DNA from: GCA-020356105 sp964347475
GTDB lineage: Bacteria; Pseudomonadota; Alphaproteobacteria; UBA8366; JADFVY01
Assembly: GCA_964347475.1 (NCBI GenBank)
Contig: CAYFYY010000006.1
Coordinates: 1-64,000 of the forward strand
Direction: 5' to 3'
DNA length: 64,000 nt
In this document: in pieces, positions 8,257 through 18,030 of the stretch
How the letters are laid out: each line of letters starts with the position of its first letter
Position numbering within the stretch: the first letter of the stretch is position 1
Program-made: the position numbers and the translations under genes
Notes under the pieces: generated by a model
The model's database searches: none
The model's input: the letters and a program-made list of their open reading frames with translations, nothing else
What the model was told of the DNA's origin: nothing

Positions 8257-9551
8257 ACTCTCGGGTCCTGAAATCGGCTTCGAAACTGAGCCTCATCGTC
8301 GGCATCGAGGGCCACGACGATATGCGCCGACATGCCCTCGTCGTGGCGCTCCAGAATCTCGCCATGACGGTACAGCCAAGCCAGAGCCGCCCCGTCGGCA
8401 AGGCTAACCTCGATATCGACAACGTGCCTGCTTTCCGCAAGGCGGCGATCCAGCACCCGCAACAGATCCTCACACCCCTCCCCCGTCACTGCGGAGACTG
8501 CGACGCTGTCCTCGGTCCGGGCGGCCCGGTTGCGGACCATCGCGTGCGTTTCCGCATCGAGCAGGTCTGTCTTGTTCAGCACCTCAACAGGCCGCGCGTG
8601 CCGCAGCCCAAGTTCCACAAGCACCGATTCGACTTCACGCTTCTGCGCCTCGCTGTCGCGATGCGCGATATCTCTGACGTGAAGAATGATGTCGGCCTCA
8701 ATGACTTCCTCGAGGGTGGCATGGAACGCCGCCACCAACTGTGTCGGCAGGTCGGAAATGAACCCGACCGTATCGGAAAGCACCACGGTACGTCCCGAGG
8801 GCAGCTCAAGAGACCGCATGGTCGGGTCGAGCGTCGCAAACAGCATATCCTTGGCCAGCACGTCAGCCCGTGTCAGCCGGTTGAACAGCGTCGACTTCCC
8901 AGCATTGGTGTAGCCGACCATGGCGATAATCGGATACGGCACGCGGCGGCGCGCCCTGCGGTGGAGCGCGCGGGTCCGCTTGACCTCGGCGAGATCGCGA
9001 CGCAGCCTTGCGATGCGCTCACCGATCAGCCGGCGGTCGATTTCCAGCTGGCTTTCACCCGGGCCACCAAGAAATCCAAACCCGCCGCGCTGCCGCTCCA
9101 AATGCGTCCAACTGCGCACCAGACGCGACCGCTGGTAACTGAGGGCCGCAAGTTCCACTTGCATGGCGCCTTCTCTGGTGCGAGCCCGCGCGCCGAAGAT
9201 TTCCAGTATCAGACCGGTGCGGTCGATGACCTTCGTCTTCCACGCGCGCTCGAGATTGCGCTGCTGAATCGGTGCCAGCGCCGTATCGATGACGACGAGG
9301 TCAATTTCCTCATTCTCGATCAGAGCCGCAAACCGCTCGACCAGACCCTTGCGGATGAATGTCGCAGGTCGAATCGGCGCGGCCCTGATTGTCTGCGCGT
9401 GAACGACCTCGAGGTCGATTGCCCGCGCGAGGCCAACGGCCTCATCAAGTCGCGCCAACGGATCGCGCGCCGGGCCCCCATTGACAATAACGGGATGCAG
9501 GACCAGCGCGCGGCCCGTGTGTTTTTCTGCTAGATGATTGTTGTCCGGCAC
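8253..9551 (-). CDS. hflX: Ribosome-associated GTPase HflX
   Basis: 432 residues from a GTG. The N-terminal HflX domain ends with the diagnostic GGPGESQLE at 162-170, a basic coiled linker follows, and the G domain has G1 GYTNAGKS at 213-220, G3 DTVGFI and G4 NKTD. HflX binds 50S subunits and rescues or splits stalled and hibernating ribosomes. It lies 13 bases downstream of hfq, the classic hfq-hflX pair. The C-terminal tail after the G domain (about 60 residues) is typical. Confidence 0.96.
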   Translation of the reverse strand: MPDNNHLAEKHTGRALVLHPVIVNGGPARDPLARLDEAVGLARAIDLEVVHAQTIRAAPIRPATFIRKGLVERFAALIENEEIDLVVIDTALAPIQQRNLERAWKTKVIDRTGLILEIFGARARTREGAMQVELAALSYQRSRLVRSWTHLERQRGGFGFLGGPGESQLEIDRRLIGERIARLRRDLAEVKRTRALHRRARRRVPYPIIAMVGYTNAGKSTLFNRLTRADVLAKDMLFATLDPTMRSLELPSGRTVVLSDTVGFISDLPTQLVAAFHATLEEVIEADIILHVRDIAHRDSEAQKREVESVLVELGLRHARPVEVLNKTDLLDAETHAMVRNRAARTEDSVAVSAVTGEGCEDLLRVLDRRLAESRHVVDIEVSLADGAALAWLYRHGEILERHDEGMSAHIVVALDADDEAQFRSRFQDPRV

Positions 9552-9564
9552 TCCGGTCGGCGGT

Positions 9565-9828
9565 TCAGCCCGCCGGAACTGCTTCAGCCTCGGTCCGATC
9601 CGCCTCGAACAACTGAATCGGCTGGGCAGGCATCACCGTCGAAATTGCATGTTTGTACACAAGCTGCGAATGCGCATCCCGCCGCAACAACACGGAGAAA
9701 TTATCGAACCACGTGATAATCCCCTGAAGCTTGACGCCGTTCACGAGGAAGACGGTAACCGGCAGCTTGTTCTTCCGGACATGGTTCAAGAACACGTCCT
9801 GTACGTTCTGGCTCTTTTCTGTCGACAT
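9565..9828 (-). CDS. hfq: RNA chaperone Hfq
   Basis: 87 residues from ATG 9828; a longer in-frame start exists but the family begins MSTEKSQNVQDVFLN and a GGGGCG ribosome site precedes this ATG. Sm1 covers about residues 10-45 and the Sm2 motif is YKHAISTV. The hexameric ring binds sRNAs and mRNAs and controls, among others, nif/ntr expression in alphaproteobacteria. The C-terminal tail is short. Upstream gene is the HAD phosphatase, 121 bases away, leaving room for an hfq promoter. Confidence 0.97.
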   Translation of the reverse strand: MSTEKSQNVQDVFLNHVRKNKLPVTVFLVNGVKLQGIITWFDNFSVLLRRDAHSQLVYKHAISTVMPAQPIQLFEADRTEAEAVPAG

Positions 9829-9927
9829 TTTTCGCCCCGAAATTCTTGGCTGTTTGTTTGGGTGCCCGCGCCCCTCCGGCTCAGGCTCCACCGATTAATA
9901 TGGGTCCAATGCGCCGGAACGCCAACG

Positions 9928-9933
9928 ATTATA
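9928..9933 (-). promoter_or_regulatory. Candidate -10 box of an hfq promoter
   Basis: A perfect TATAAT on the minus strand lies 95 bases upstream of the hfq ATG, in the AT-rich gap after the HAD gene. No good -35 is visible at 16-18 bases, so it may be an extended or activated promoter, or chance. Confidence 0.3.
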
Positions 9934-9949
9934 TGACAGGCGCGATGCA

Positions 9950-10606
9950 TTACCACCCTTCTATGTATTCTAATAGCGTTCTACAACTCGCAAAGCAATG
10001 GCCGGGCGGCCACGCGGCGAATTCGGAGTCGCCGGGATCCCAGTGCAGCAATACCGGTCGGCACCCGGTTTTGTGCGCGACTTCCATATCTATTCCCGCA
10101 TCGCCGACGATCCAGACGCGTGGCCCTGGCCCGACCGGCGCCCGCGCCAGCGCGAGCTGCAGCGCCACCGGCGCAGGCTTGTCCCGTGGCGCATCGCCTG
10201 CGCCGACCAGACAATCGAAATACCCCGTCCATCCGAGATGCGCCGCCTCGGCACGCAGGTACCGGCCCGTCTTATTGCTTAGAACCGCGAGATGGACGTC
10301 CGCGTCGGACAAGGCGCCGAGAAGTTCGTCGGCATCGTCAAGCGGCCGGAGCCGGTCGATGTGGACGCGTTCAAAGGCGTCGTAGAAGATTCCTCGTGCC
10401 TCCTTCCAGCGCTCGCCGAACAGACGCGGAAAGGCATCGCGCAGGGACCGGCGAACCCGGGTGCGCGTCTCTTCGAAGGTCCAGCTGGACTGCCCCATGG
10501 CCCGGAACGTGACCGTCAGCGCATCGTGTATCACTGGCCACGTGTCGACGAGCGTATTATCCCAGTCAAACACGATGGCCTCGGGGCGCGAACGCCCATT
10601 CTTCAT
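9950..10606 (-). CDS. HAD-superfamily phosphatase (phosphoglycolate phosphatase-like)
   Basis: 218 residues from ATG 10606, which overlaps the dat stop as ATGA; an in-frame start 13 codons upstream is less likely. Motif I DWDNT is at 14-18, motif II is in LAVLSNKTG, the motif III Lys is in DKPAP and motif IV is VGDAGIDMEVA. A helical cap lies between motifs I and II, as in Gph/PGP subfamily enzymes. Substrate unknown; a small phosphate ester is expected. Coupled to the aminotransferase gene upstream. Confidence 0.85.
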   Translation of the reverse strand: MKNGRSRPEAIVFDWDNTLVDTWPVIHDALTVTFRAMGQSSWTFEETRTRVRRSLRDAFPRLFGERWKEARGIFYDAFERVHIDRLRPLDDADELLGALSDADVHLAVLSNKTGRYLRAEAAHLGWTGYFDCLVGAGDAPRDKPAPVALQLALARAPVGPGPRVWIVGDAGIDMEVAHKTGCRPVLLHWDPGDSEFAAWPPGHCFASCRTLLEYIEGW

Positions 10607-11466
10607 CCCGTCTGCCTCGAGCCGTTCATATAATCGCGGTACCACGCGAGGAGCCGACGCGACAACGGCCCTGGAGTGCCATCCCCGATCACCGCGTCGT
10701 CGATACGCACGACCGGTGTGACAAATGATGTTGCGCTGGTCACGAAAGCCTCGGCAGCGGTCTTCGCTTCGTCCACGCTGAACGGGCGTTCGTCCAATTC
10801 AATACCTTCTTCCACGGCGATCGTCAGGATCGTGCGGCGCGTCACGCCGTGCAGGATTTCGTTGCCGAGCTGACGCGTTACCAAACGGCCCTCGGACGTA
10901 ACGATCCAGGCATTGGACGAGGTCCCCTCGGTAACCAGTCCGTCGGTGTCGACCTGCCAGGCCTCGTATGCACCGGCATCCGCAGCCTGCTGCTTGCCCA
11001 GGCAATTCGGCAACAGGCTGATTGTCTTGATATCGCGCCGGGTCCAGCGCTGATCGGGTATGGTGATCACGGCGACACCGTCACTGAATTTCGGTTGGGA
11101 CGCAAAGTCGATATACTTCGTCGTCATCACCAGAGCGGGTCGTGTCTGAACAGGAAACCTGTGATCGCGCGGCGCCACGCCACGCGTCACCTGGATATAG
11201 AGCAAACCGTCACGAACACCGTTCCGGCGGATCAACTCGCGTCCGATGAGCTGCAGGACGCGACGGCTCATCGGCATGGCCATCGCCACTTCTGACAACG
11301 AGCGTTCGAGCCGGTCGAAATGCGGACCTTCGTCCACCGTTTGCCCTGCCACCAAGGTCACAACCTCATAGACGCCGTCGGCGAACTGGTAGCCGCGATC
11401 CTCGATATGCACGGCGGCCAGCCGATGCGGCAGGTATCGTCCGTTGACGTATGCGAAACGCGCCAT
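10603..11466 (-). CDS. dat: D-amino-acid aminotransferase (PLP class IV)
   Basis: 287 residues. Fold-type IV PLP enzyme: the Schiff-base lysine is K147 in RRDIKTISLL, FADGVYEV is near 28 and the cofactor loop is TEGTSSNAW. The match of the DIK..S.LL motif to Bacillus D-alanine transaminase favours D-amino acid rather than branched-chain substrates, but 4-amino-4-deoxychorismate lyase relatives cannot be excluded. It would interconvert D-Ala and D-Glu for peptidoglycan. Placed 18 bases after trkA in the ntr run, the standard order in Rhodospirillales. Confidence 0.87.
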   Translation of the reverse strand: MARFAYVNGRYLPHRLAAVHIEDRGYQFADGVYEVVTLVAGQTVDEGPHFDRLERSLSEVAMAMPMSRRVLQLIGRELIRRNGVRDGLLYIQVTRGVAPRDHRFPVQTRPALVMTTKYIDFASQPKFSDGVAVITIPDQRWTRRDIKTISLLPNCLGKQQAADAGAYEAWQVDTDGLVTEGTSSNAWIVTSEGRLVTRQLGNEILHGVTRRTILTIAVEEGIELDERPFSVDEAKTAAEAFVTSATSFVTPVVRIDDAVIGDGTPGPLSRRLLAWYRDYMNGSRQTG

Positions 11467-11484
11467 GTCCGGATATCCTCTCGA

Positions 11485-12870
11485 TCAGAAGAATTCCAGG
11501 CCGACCGTAAACATCTTCTCCGCCTGTTTGACCGCATCTGCCGTCGCGAGCAGGATCACCCGATCGTTGCCCTCTATGACCGTCGATCCCCGCGGAATGA
11601 TCACCTGACCATCCTGGCCGCCGCGAACGACCGCACCGATGATCACACCGTCCGGCAGCTCGATCTCGTTGAGCGGCGTACCGACCAGCGGCGACGTTTC
11701 CAGGGCCTCCGCCTCGATGATCTCTGCAAAACCGTCACCCAAAGAGTGGACGGATCTGATCCGCCCGCGTCGCACGTGCTGGAGAATCGTCGAGACGGTA
11801 ATCGCCCTGGGGCTGACCACGACATCGATCCCCAAGGTCGTGATCAGCGGGCCGTAAGATGGCTTGTTGATCAGCGTAACCGCACGCTCGACGCCGCTGC
11901 GCTTGGCCAGCAGCGACGCCAGAATATTGGTCTCGTCGTCATTGGACACGGCCACGACAGCTTCCGCCGTCGCCACGTTTGCCTCCTCGAGGATGTCGCT
12001 GTCCAGTGCATCGCCCTGAATCACTGTGACCGCGGGAAGCGCCTGAGCGACCTTTCGGGCCCGCTCGCGATCGATCTCGATGACCTTCGTCGAGATGCCC
12101 TTGCGCGCTTCGCTGAGCTCGCGCGCAAGGTTGAGGCCGATGTTTCCACCGCCCACGATGACCACTTTTCGAGCGGATTTCTCATCATGACCGAAGGCCG
12201 CCATCGCCCGCGGCAAATGTGCCGTGTCCGCCACGAAATACACTTCATCGTCGGCAAGCATCTGACTGTTCGACGTTGGCACAATCGGCTCTCCGTCGCG
12301 CAAGATGCCCACGACGATGATGTTCAGCTCCGGAAACAGCGACGTAAGCTGCCGGAGCGGCGTATTGATGACCGGACACCGTTCGGTGCATCGCACACCG
12401 ACCACGCGGACCTTGCCATCGGCAAGCGGGATCATGTCGAACGCGCCCGGCACGCTCATTCGGCGGCCGATGGCCCGCGCCACTTCAATCTCGGGAGAAA
12501 TAATGACATCGATCGGCATGTGTTCCCGGCTGAACAGGTCGGCCCACATCGGATTGAGATAACTCTGCTGCCGCACACGCGCGATCTTGGTCGGAACATT
12601 GAACAGCGAGTGGGCAATCTGGCAGGCGACCATATTGACTTCATCAGCGTAGGTGACAGCGATCAGCATGTCCGAGTCGGCGGCTCCAGCCTGCTCGAGC
12701 ACGTCGGGATGCGACGCGTAACCCACCAGCGCCTGCACGTCGAGGAGATCGTTGACCTTGCCAATCAGGTCGGCAGCCTGGTCGATCACCGTGACATCGT
12801 TGTTTTCCATCGCCAGATACTGGGCGATGTTGAACCCGACCTGTCCGGCTCCACAGACAATTACCTTCAT
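11485..12870 (-). CDS. trkA: Trk system potassium uptake regulator TrkA
   Basis: 461 residues with two RCK units in tandem. The first Rossmann motif is GAGQVG at 7-12 with the acidic end VIDQ; the second is GGGNIG near 240 with VIEID. Each is followed by a TrkA_C domain (IPLADGKVRVVGV; PLNEIELPDGVIIGAVVRG). The protein gates TrkH/TrkG potassium channels in response to NAD(H)/ATP; no trkH is in the window. It follows ntrX by 25 bases; ntrYX-trkA linkage is a well-known alphaproteobacterial arrangement. Confidence 0.95.
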   Translation of the reverse strand: MKVIVCGAGQVGFNIAQYLAMENNDVTVIDQAADLIGKVNDLLDVQALVGYASHPDVLEQAGAADSDMLIAVTYADEVNMVACQIAHSLFNVPTKIARVRQQSYLNPMWADLFSREHMPIDVIISPEIEVARAIGRRMSVPGAFDMIPLADGKVRVVGVRCTERCPVINTPLRQLTSLFPELNIIVVGILRDGEPIVPTSNSQMLADDEVYFVADTAHLPRAMAAFGHDEKSARKVVIVGGGNIGLNLARELSEARKGISTKVIEIDRERARKVAQALPAVTVIQGDALDSDILEEANVATAEAVVAVSNDDETNILASLLAKRSGVERAVTLINKPSYGPLITTLGIDVVVSPRAITVSTILQHVRRGRIRSVHSLGDGFAEIIEAEALETSPLVGTPLNEIELPDGVIIGAVVRGGQDGQVIIPRGSTVIEGNDRVILLATADAVKQAEKMFTVGLEFF

Positions 12871-12895
12871 TTGGTGAGATTTCCCGCTGTCGGAC

Positions 12896-14296
12896 TCAGG
12901 CGTCCGCCCCTTCTGATCTTTCGGGTGCCGTCACGCCAAGCGTCTTGAGTTTACGGTGCAGGGCGGCTCGATCCATGCCGACAAACTCCGCAGTGCGACT
13001 TATGTTGCCGCCAAAGCGCGTCAGATGGAACTGCATATACTCTTTTTCGAATGCCTCCCGAGCTTCCCGGAGCGGCCGGTTGAGGACCTGAAGATTATGA
13101 TCCCAGCGTGTCGCGTTGCGAACTCCCTCGCCGATCGCAGCGGCGACGGACGAGGCTTTGATCGTGTGGTCGTCGGAACTGCGCGCGGTCAGCAGAAGCC
13201 GTTCGATTACGTTGGTCAACTCCCACAGATTGCCCGGCCAGTCATGTCCTTCCAGCGCGTCGACGGCCTCGGCGTTCAAGATTGGCGGCGGCTGGTCCTT
13301 TTCGGCCGCGATCCGTGGCATGAGATAGCGAACGAGCCCGGGAATATCCCGGCGGCGCATGTGCAGCGGCGGCACTTCAAGCGGCACCACGTTCAGCCGG
13401 TAATAGAGGTCTTCATTGAACCGTGCCGCGTCGACCTCTGACTTGAGGTTCTGGGTGGTCGTCGCGAGAACGCGCGTATCCACCTCGATCAGTTTGTTGC
13501 CGCCGAGTCGCCGGAACGTGTTGTCGTGGAGCAGGCCGACGATCTTGGCTTGCGCCTGCCGCGAGAGCGCCCCGACCTCCTCGAGCACGAGGGTTCCGCC
13601 ATGCGCCTTCTCGAAGACCCCGACTCCCCGCGGCTTGCCGGCATGTGGTTCGAGCCCGAAAAGAATGGCGTCGCTGCGGTCCGGCTCCAACGTCGCACAG
13701 TTCAAAACGACGAACCTGCCCCGGGCGCGTGGCGACGCCCGGTGTATGGCCCGGGCGACAAGGGATTTTCCCGAACCGGCGGGCCCAAAGATAAGGGCGC
13801 GGCTGTCGCTGCGGGCAAGCTGATCGACGCTGCGCCGAAGCTGAACCATGATCGGCGAGGTGCCGATGATGTCCTCCGTCTGGATACCTGCCTTCCGCCG
13901 CAGCTCGAGATTTTCCTCGTGCAGGCGCAGCTCCCGTAGCGCCCGCTCAACGGTGTGGATCAGCACATCCGATTTGAAGGGTTTGGTTATGAAATCGTAG
14001 GCTCCCATCTTGGTTGCCGAGACGGCCATGTCGAAGGTTGCATGGCCGCTGATCATGACGACCTGCTGATCCGGATAATCTCGCCGGATTGTCTCCAGGG
14101 TCTGCAAACCGTCCTTCTCGCTGTCACCGAGCCACACGTCGAGAATGATCAGGGCAGGCTGTCGGCTGGCCAGGGCATCCAGGACTTCCGTGCTGTTGCT
14201 CGCCTGACGGGTTTGATACCCCGTATCCTCGAGAATCCCGGCAACCTGGGTCCTGATATCGGATTCGTCGTCGACGATCAGAATTTCATGGGCCAT
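12896..14296 (-). CDS. ntrX: Response regulator NtrX
   Basis: 466 residues: receiver domain 1-120 with phospho-acceptor D53 in LDVWL, AAA+ domain with Walker A GPAGSGKS at 171-178, and a Fis-type HTH at the C-terminus (NISRTAEFVGMDRAALHRKL). The GAFTGA loop that contacts sigma-54 is missing: the region reads LFGLEPHAGKPRGVGVFE. That is usual for NtrX and implies action through sigma-70 promoters or repression. Its 5' end overlaps ntrY by 11 bases. NtrYX is linked to nitrogen, redox and envelope control in the class. Confidence 0.95.
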   Translation of the reverse strand: MAHEILIVDDESDIRTQVAGILEDTGYQTRQASNSTEVLDALASRQPALIILDVWLGDSEKDGLQTLETIRRDYPDQQVVMISGHATFDMAVSATKMGAYDFITKPFKSDVLIHTVERALRELRLHEENLELRRKAGIQTEDIIGTSPIMVQLRRSVDQLARSDSRALIFGPAGSGKSLVARAIHRASPRARGRFVVLNCATLEPDRSDAILFGLEPHAGKPRGVGVFEKAHGGTLVLEEVGALSRQAQAKIVGLLHDNTFRRLGGNKLIEVDTRVLATTTQNLKSEVDAARFNEDLYYRLNVVPLEVPPLHMRRRDIPGLVRYLMPRIAAEKDQPPPILNAEAVDALEGHDWPGNLWELTNVIERLLLTARSSDDHTIKASSVAAAIGEGVRNATRWDHNLQVLNRPLREAREAFEKEYMQFHLTRFGGNISRTAEFVGMDRAALHRKLKTLGVTAPERSEGADA

Positions 14297-16547
14297 TGGC
14301 CAACGGACCCCCCGCCGTCATCTGTCTGCGCGCAGCCGCTGCAACATCTCCATCCTTCGGCAGTTCCACGCGAATACAGGCGCCGCCACCCTCGGCGTCC
14401 CCGAGAACCAGTGTGCCCCGGTGATCCTCCATGATTTTGCGGACAATCGCCAGCCCGAGGCCCGTGCCGCTCTGGCGAGTCGTGATGTATGGCTCGGTCA
14501 ATCTTTCGCGACCCTCTTCCGGCAGTCCCGGCCCGTTGTCCTCGACCTCGATGACCACCCTGTCGTCGGCATTGGCGAGGCGCATGATCACGCGAGGTTT
14601 CTCAGCACCCGGTCCGTTGTCGCGTTCCAGCGCCTCGGCCGCGTTCTGCAGCAGATTGGTGACCACTTGCGCGAGCTGCCGGCCATCACAGTTGGCGAAT
14701 ACGGGCTCCTCCGGCATGATGGCGACAAAGTCGATCTGCGGATGGGCGTTCCGCTGCAGGAACATGGCCTGACGCGACAACTCACTGAGATTCTCAAGCC
14801 GCAGGACAGGTGCTGGCATCCGCGCGAAATTCGAAAACTCCTCAATCATTCGGCCGATGTCGTCGACCCTGCGGACGATCGTGTCGGTGCAGATTTCGAA
14901 GGTTTCCTTGTCCGACGTGATCTCATCCATGTATTTGCGCTTGAGTCGCTCAGCCGATAGCTGGATCGGCGTCAACGGATTTCGGATTTCGTGCGCAATG
15001 CGGCGGGCAACATCGGCCCAGGCGCCTTTCCACTGGGCTTCCAGCAGGTCCGAAACGTCGTCGAAGGTCACCACGTAGCCGATCACCTTCCCCTTCAGCT
15101 GTTCAACGGCGATTGCCACCAGCAATGTCCGTACATTGCCGCCGCGTGTGATCTTGATCTGCGAATCCGTAGAACGTCCACCGCGCCGCTTCGTTTCCCG
15201 AAACAGCGCCGCAACCTCGGGTACGACCTTCTCCAGCGGTTGGCCGATCATGCTCTCGACCTCAATGCCGAGCAGGCGAGCCGCCGATCTGTTCGGCAGG
15301 TTGATCCGACCCCGCCGGTCGACGCCGATCACGCCGGCCGAAACGCCGGACAGGACCGTTTCGGTGAACTGACGGCGTTCGTCCAGCTGCTGGTTGGTCT
15401 GAATCAGTTCCTGGCGCTGATCCGCCAGCTGATCGGTCATACGGTTGAACGCCCGGCTGAGCGAGCCGATTTCATCGTCCGGGGGAAGCTCTCGCACCCG
15501 TGCCGACAAATCGCCTTCGCCGACCTTGTCTACCGCCGCGATGAGTTCGCTGATCGGCTGCGAGAGCTCGGTGGCAACGTTAAGCCCCATCCACACGGCA
15601 GCAGTCACGAGAAGCAAAGCAACCAGCAGGAATATCAGCGTGAACGAAATCTGGATATCCGTGCTCTTGCTTTTCAGCTTGTAAAACTCGTCCACCGCAT
15701 CCCGGGTCCGCTCGGTGTGGGACAGAACCGACGCATCGACGAACCGTCCGACAAACAGGTATGCATCCAGGAAATTGTCCAGACGCAGGAGCGCCCGGAC
15801 CCGATCTTCGCTCTCGTTGAGAAAGATCGGCACGTCGCCGGCCCTGGCGCTTTCCATGTGTGCGCTCTCGATGACCTCGAACTCGAGGGCAAAGGTCAGT
15901 CCGGACCTGGCCAGGACCTTGCCGGTGCCGTCGAACACGATTGCTTCGGTAAGCCCGCGCAGCTGCGCTTGCAGGTTGACGGCCTGGTTGAGCAGTCGCG
16001 GACTGCTCTCCAGCAGCCGTGCATCGCGGTTCAGGTCGCGCGCCACCCGCAAGGCGTCCGCCCGGATATTTTGCTGATGCTCTTTCAGATATCCCTGCGC
16101 CGCGGCGCTTGCAGCCTCCAGCGTGCTGGCGACACGTTCGCTGAACCAGTCCTGGATTCCCGAGCTGATGAACAACACTGAAAAGAGCAGGACGAAAATC
16201 GTCGGCGCCACAGCGACAAGACCAAACAGGAAGCTGAGGCGCGAATGGAGCCGTGAACCAGCGGAACCCCGTCTACGGGCGAGCCACAATTTGACGATTC
16301 GTCGCATGACGACGACAGCCAGCGCCAGCAACAGCACGAAATCGACGTACAGGAGGTAAAGTATGTCCTCTGGCTTGCTGCCGAGCGGATCGGTATCGGA
16401 CAACGCAATATAGGTCGCGATGCCTGCGACCAGCGCCGCCAGCGGCAGTGCAATGCCCAATATACGGCCAAGCCGGAAACGCCGCCAGAGGCCGGCCACC
16501 CGGTCGATCAGAAATTTGCGCTCCGCTGCGGGCTCGCTGGTGATCAT
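14286..16547 (-). CDS. ntrY: Sensor histidine kinase NtrY
   Basis: 753 residues. Three hydrophobic segments lie in the first 130 residues and a fourth near 300, enclosing a periplasmic sensing region; a HAMP linker, a PAS domain (GVSAGVIGVDRRGRINLPN), a HisKA box with His about residue 519 (RIAHEIRNPLTP) and an ATPase domain (EDNGPGLP, GTGLGLAIV) follow. Partner of NtrX. Starts eight bases after the ntrC stop, so ntrBC and ntrYX are read as one unit. Confidence 0.96.
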   Translation of the reverse strand: MITSEPAAERKFLIDRVAGLWRRFRLGRILGIALPLAALVAGIATYIALSDTDPLGSKPEDILYLLYVDFVLLLALAVVVMRRIVKLWLARRRGSAGSRLHSRLSFLFGLVAVAPTIFVLLFSVLFISSGIQDWFSERVASTLEAASAAAQGYLKEHQQNIRADALRVARDLNRDARLLESSPRLLNQAVNLQAQLRGLTEAIVFDGTGKVLARSGLTFALEFEVIESAHMESARAGDVPIFLNESEDRVRALLRLDNFLDAYLFVGRFVDASVLSHTERTRDAVDEFYKLKSKSTDIQISFTLIFLLVALLLVTAAVWMGLNVATELSQPISELIAAVDKVGEGDLSARVRELPPDDEIGSLSRAFNRMTDQLADQRQELIQTNQQLDERRQFTETVLSGVSAGVIGVDRRGRINLPNRSAARLLGIEVESMIGQPLEKVVPEVAALFRETKRRGGRSTDSQIKITRGGNVRTLLVAIAVEQLKGKVIGYVVTFDDVSDLLEAQWKGAWADVARRIAHEIRNPLTPIQLSAERLKRKYMDEITSDKETFEICTDTIVRRVDDIGRMIEEFSNFARMPAPVLRLENLSELSRQAMFLQRNAHPQIDFVAIMPEEPVFANCDGRQLAQVVTNLLQNAAEALERDNGPGAEKPRVIMRLANADDRVVIEVEDNGPGLPEEGRERLTEPYITTRQSGTGLGLAIVRKIMEDHRGTLVLGDAEGGGACIRVELPKDGDVAAAARRQMTAGGPLANGP

Positions 16548-16554
16548 TGCCGTC

Positions 16555-18030
16555 TCATGGCGTTCTTTGGCCGTATTTTACGCCCCTGACCACATGGATG
16601 TCCAATTCGCGGATCTTCTTTCGCAGCGTGTTGCGATTGAGACCGAGCAATTGCGCTGCCCTTATCTGATTTCCCCCGGTGGCGGCCAGCGACAGTTCGA
16701 TAAGGGGCCGTTCGACCTCGCGTAGTACGCGGTCATACAACCCGGCTGCTGGAAGGTCGCTCCGATGCGCGTTGAAATATGACCGCAGGTGCTGCTCGAC
16801 CGCACCCGAAAGGCCGTCGTTGGCGGGTGGCGTGCCGTAACGTGACGAGGCCACGGGCGGGTCCTCCGCAAGTTCGGCTTCCACGACGTCGACGCCGATG
16901 GTGTCGTGCGAGTACAACGCGGACAGGCGTCGGACGAGATTTTCGAGCTCGCGGACATTGCCCGGCCAGCGATAGGCCTGCAGTCGCTGCATCGCCGCTG
17001 TATCGAGTCGTTTGGTCGGCAGACCCAGCTCCGCCATACTGCTCTGGAAATGGCGCACGAGCTCCGGGATATCTTCAGTTCGTTCGCGTAGCGGTGGAAC
17101 ACGAATTGGCACGACATTGAGCCGGAAATACAGATCCTCGCGAAACAGCCCGTGTGACACCAGTTGCCGGAGATCGCGGTGCGTCGCCGCCACAATGCGG
17201 ACATTGGCGCGAATCGGCGTACGGCCGCCGACAGAGGTGTACTCACCTTCCTGCAGGACGCGCAGCAGCCTTGTCTGCGCCTCGAGGGGCATATCGCCGA
17301 TTTCATCGAGAAACAGCGTGCCGCCGTCGGCCTGCTCGAAACGCCCCGGAGAACGCATGGTGGCGCCCGTGAAGGCTCCCTTTTCGTGGCCGAAGAGCTC
17401 GCTTTCAATGAGTTCGCGCGGAATTGCCGCCATGTTCACCGCGACGAAGGGGCCGTTGCGGCGTTTGCCGTAATCGTGCAGGGCACGCGCAATCAGTTCC
17501 TTGCCCGTCCCCGACTCGCCGCTGATCAGGACGGTCAGGTCGGTGCCCATCAGTCGCGCGAGAACACGATAGATCTCTTGCATCACGGGTGATCGTCCGA
17601 TCAGCGGGAGCTGGTCCTCCGCCGCGTCGCCAACCGCCTCCCCGGAACCCGGGGATCCGGCTTTGGGCTCCGTCAGGGCCCGTTCGACGATGGCCAGCAA
17701 TTCCTTAAGATCGAAAGGTTTCGGAATGTATTCGAAAGCCCCTCTTTCTGTCGCTTTTACAGCGGTCAGCAAGGTGTTCTGGGCGCTCATGACGATGACC
17801 CGCAGCTCCGGGCGCAGCTTGCGGATTCTCGGCACGAGATCGAGACCGTTTTCGTCGGGCATGACCACGTCAGTTATCACCACGTCCCCTTCCCCATCGG
17901 AAATCCACCGCCATAATGTGGCGGCATTCCCGGTGGCCCGAACCTGATGGCCCATACGGCCGAGGGCCTGGATCAGGACGGTGCGGATCGCGCGGTCATC
18001 GTCGGCGAGCAAGATCGTGGCTTCAGGCAT
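16555..18030 (-). CDS. ntrC: Nitrogen regulation response regulator NtrC
   Basis: 491 residues from ATG 18030, which overlaps the ntrB stop by eight bases; a longer frame upstream is inside ntrB. Receiver domain with D54 (VITDVVMPDE), AAA+ domain with Walker A GESGTGKE and an intact GAFTGA loop near 218-223, and a C-terminal Fis HTH (NQIRAAQLLGLNRNTLRKKI). It activates sigma-54 promoters of nitrogen-scavenging genes when phosphorylated by NtrB. The intact GAFTGA contrasts with the neighbouring NtrX. Confidence 0.97.
   Translation of the reverse strand: MPEATILLADDDRAIRTVLIQALGRMGHQVRATGNAATLWRWISDGEGDVVITDVVMPDENGLDLVPRIRKLRPELRVIVMSAQNTLLTAVKATERGAFEYIPKPFDLKELLAIVERALTEPKAGSPGSGEAVGDAAEDQLPLIGRSPVMQEIYRVLARLMGTDLTVLISGESGTGKELIARALHDYGKRRNGPFVAVNMAAIPRELIESELFGHEKGAFTGATMRSPGRFEQADGGTLFLDEIGDMPLEAQTRLLRVLQEGEYTSVGGRTPIRANVRIVAATHRDLRQLVSHGLFREDLYFRLNVVPIRVPPLRERTEDIPELVRHFQSSMAELGLPTKRLDTAAMQRLQAYRWPGNVRELENLVRRLSALYSHDTIGVDVVEAELAEDPPVASSRYGTPPANDGLSGAVEQHLRSYFNAHRSDLPAAGLYDRVLREVERPLIELSLAATGGNQIRAAQLLGLNRNTLRKKIRELDIHVVRGVKYGQRTP

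Noticed and set aside
12896..14296. Loss of the GAFTGA loop in NtrX as a defect
   Set aside because: Absence of GAFTGA is usual in alphaproteobacterial NtrX and is not degeneration.
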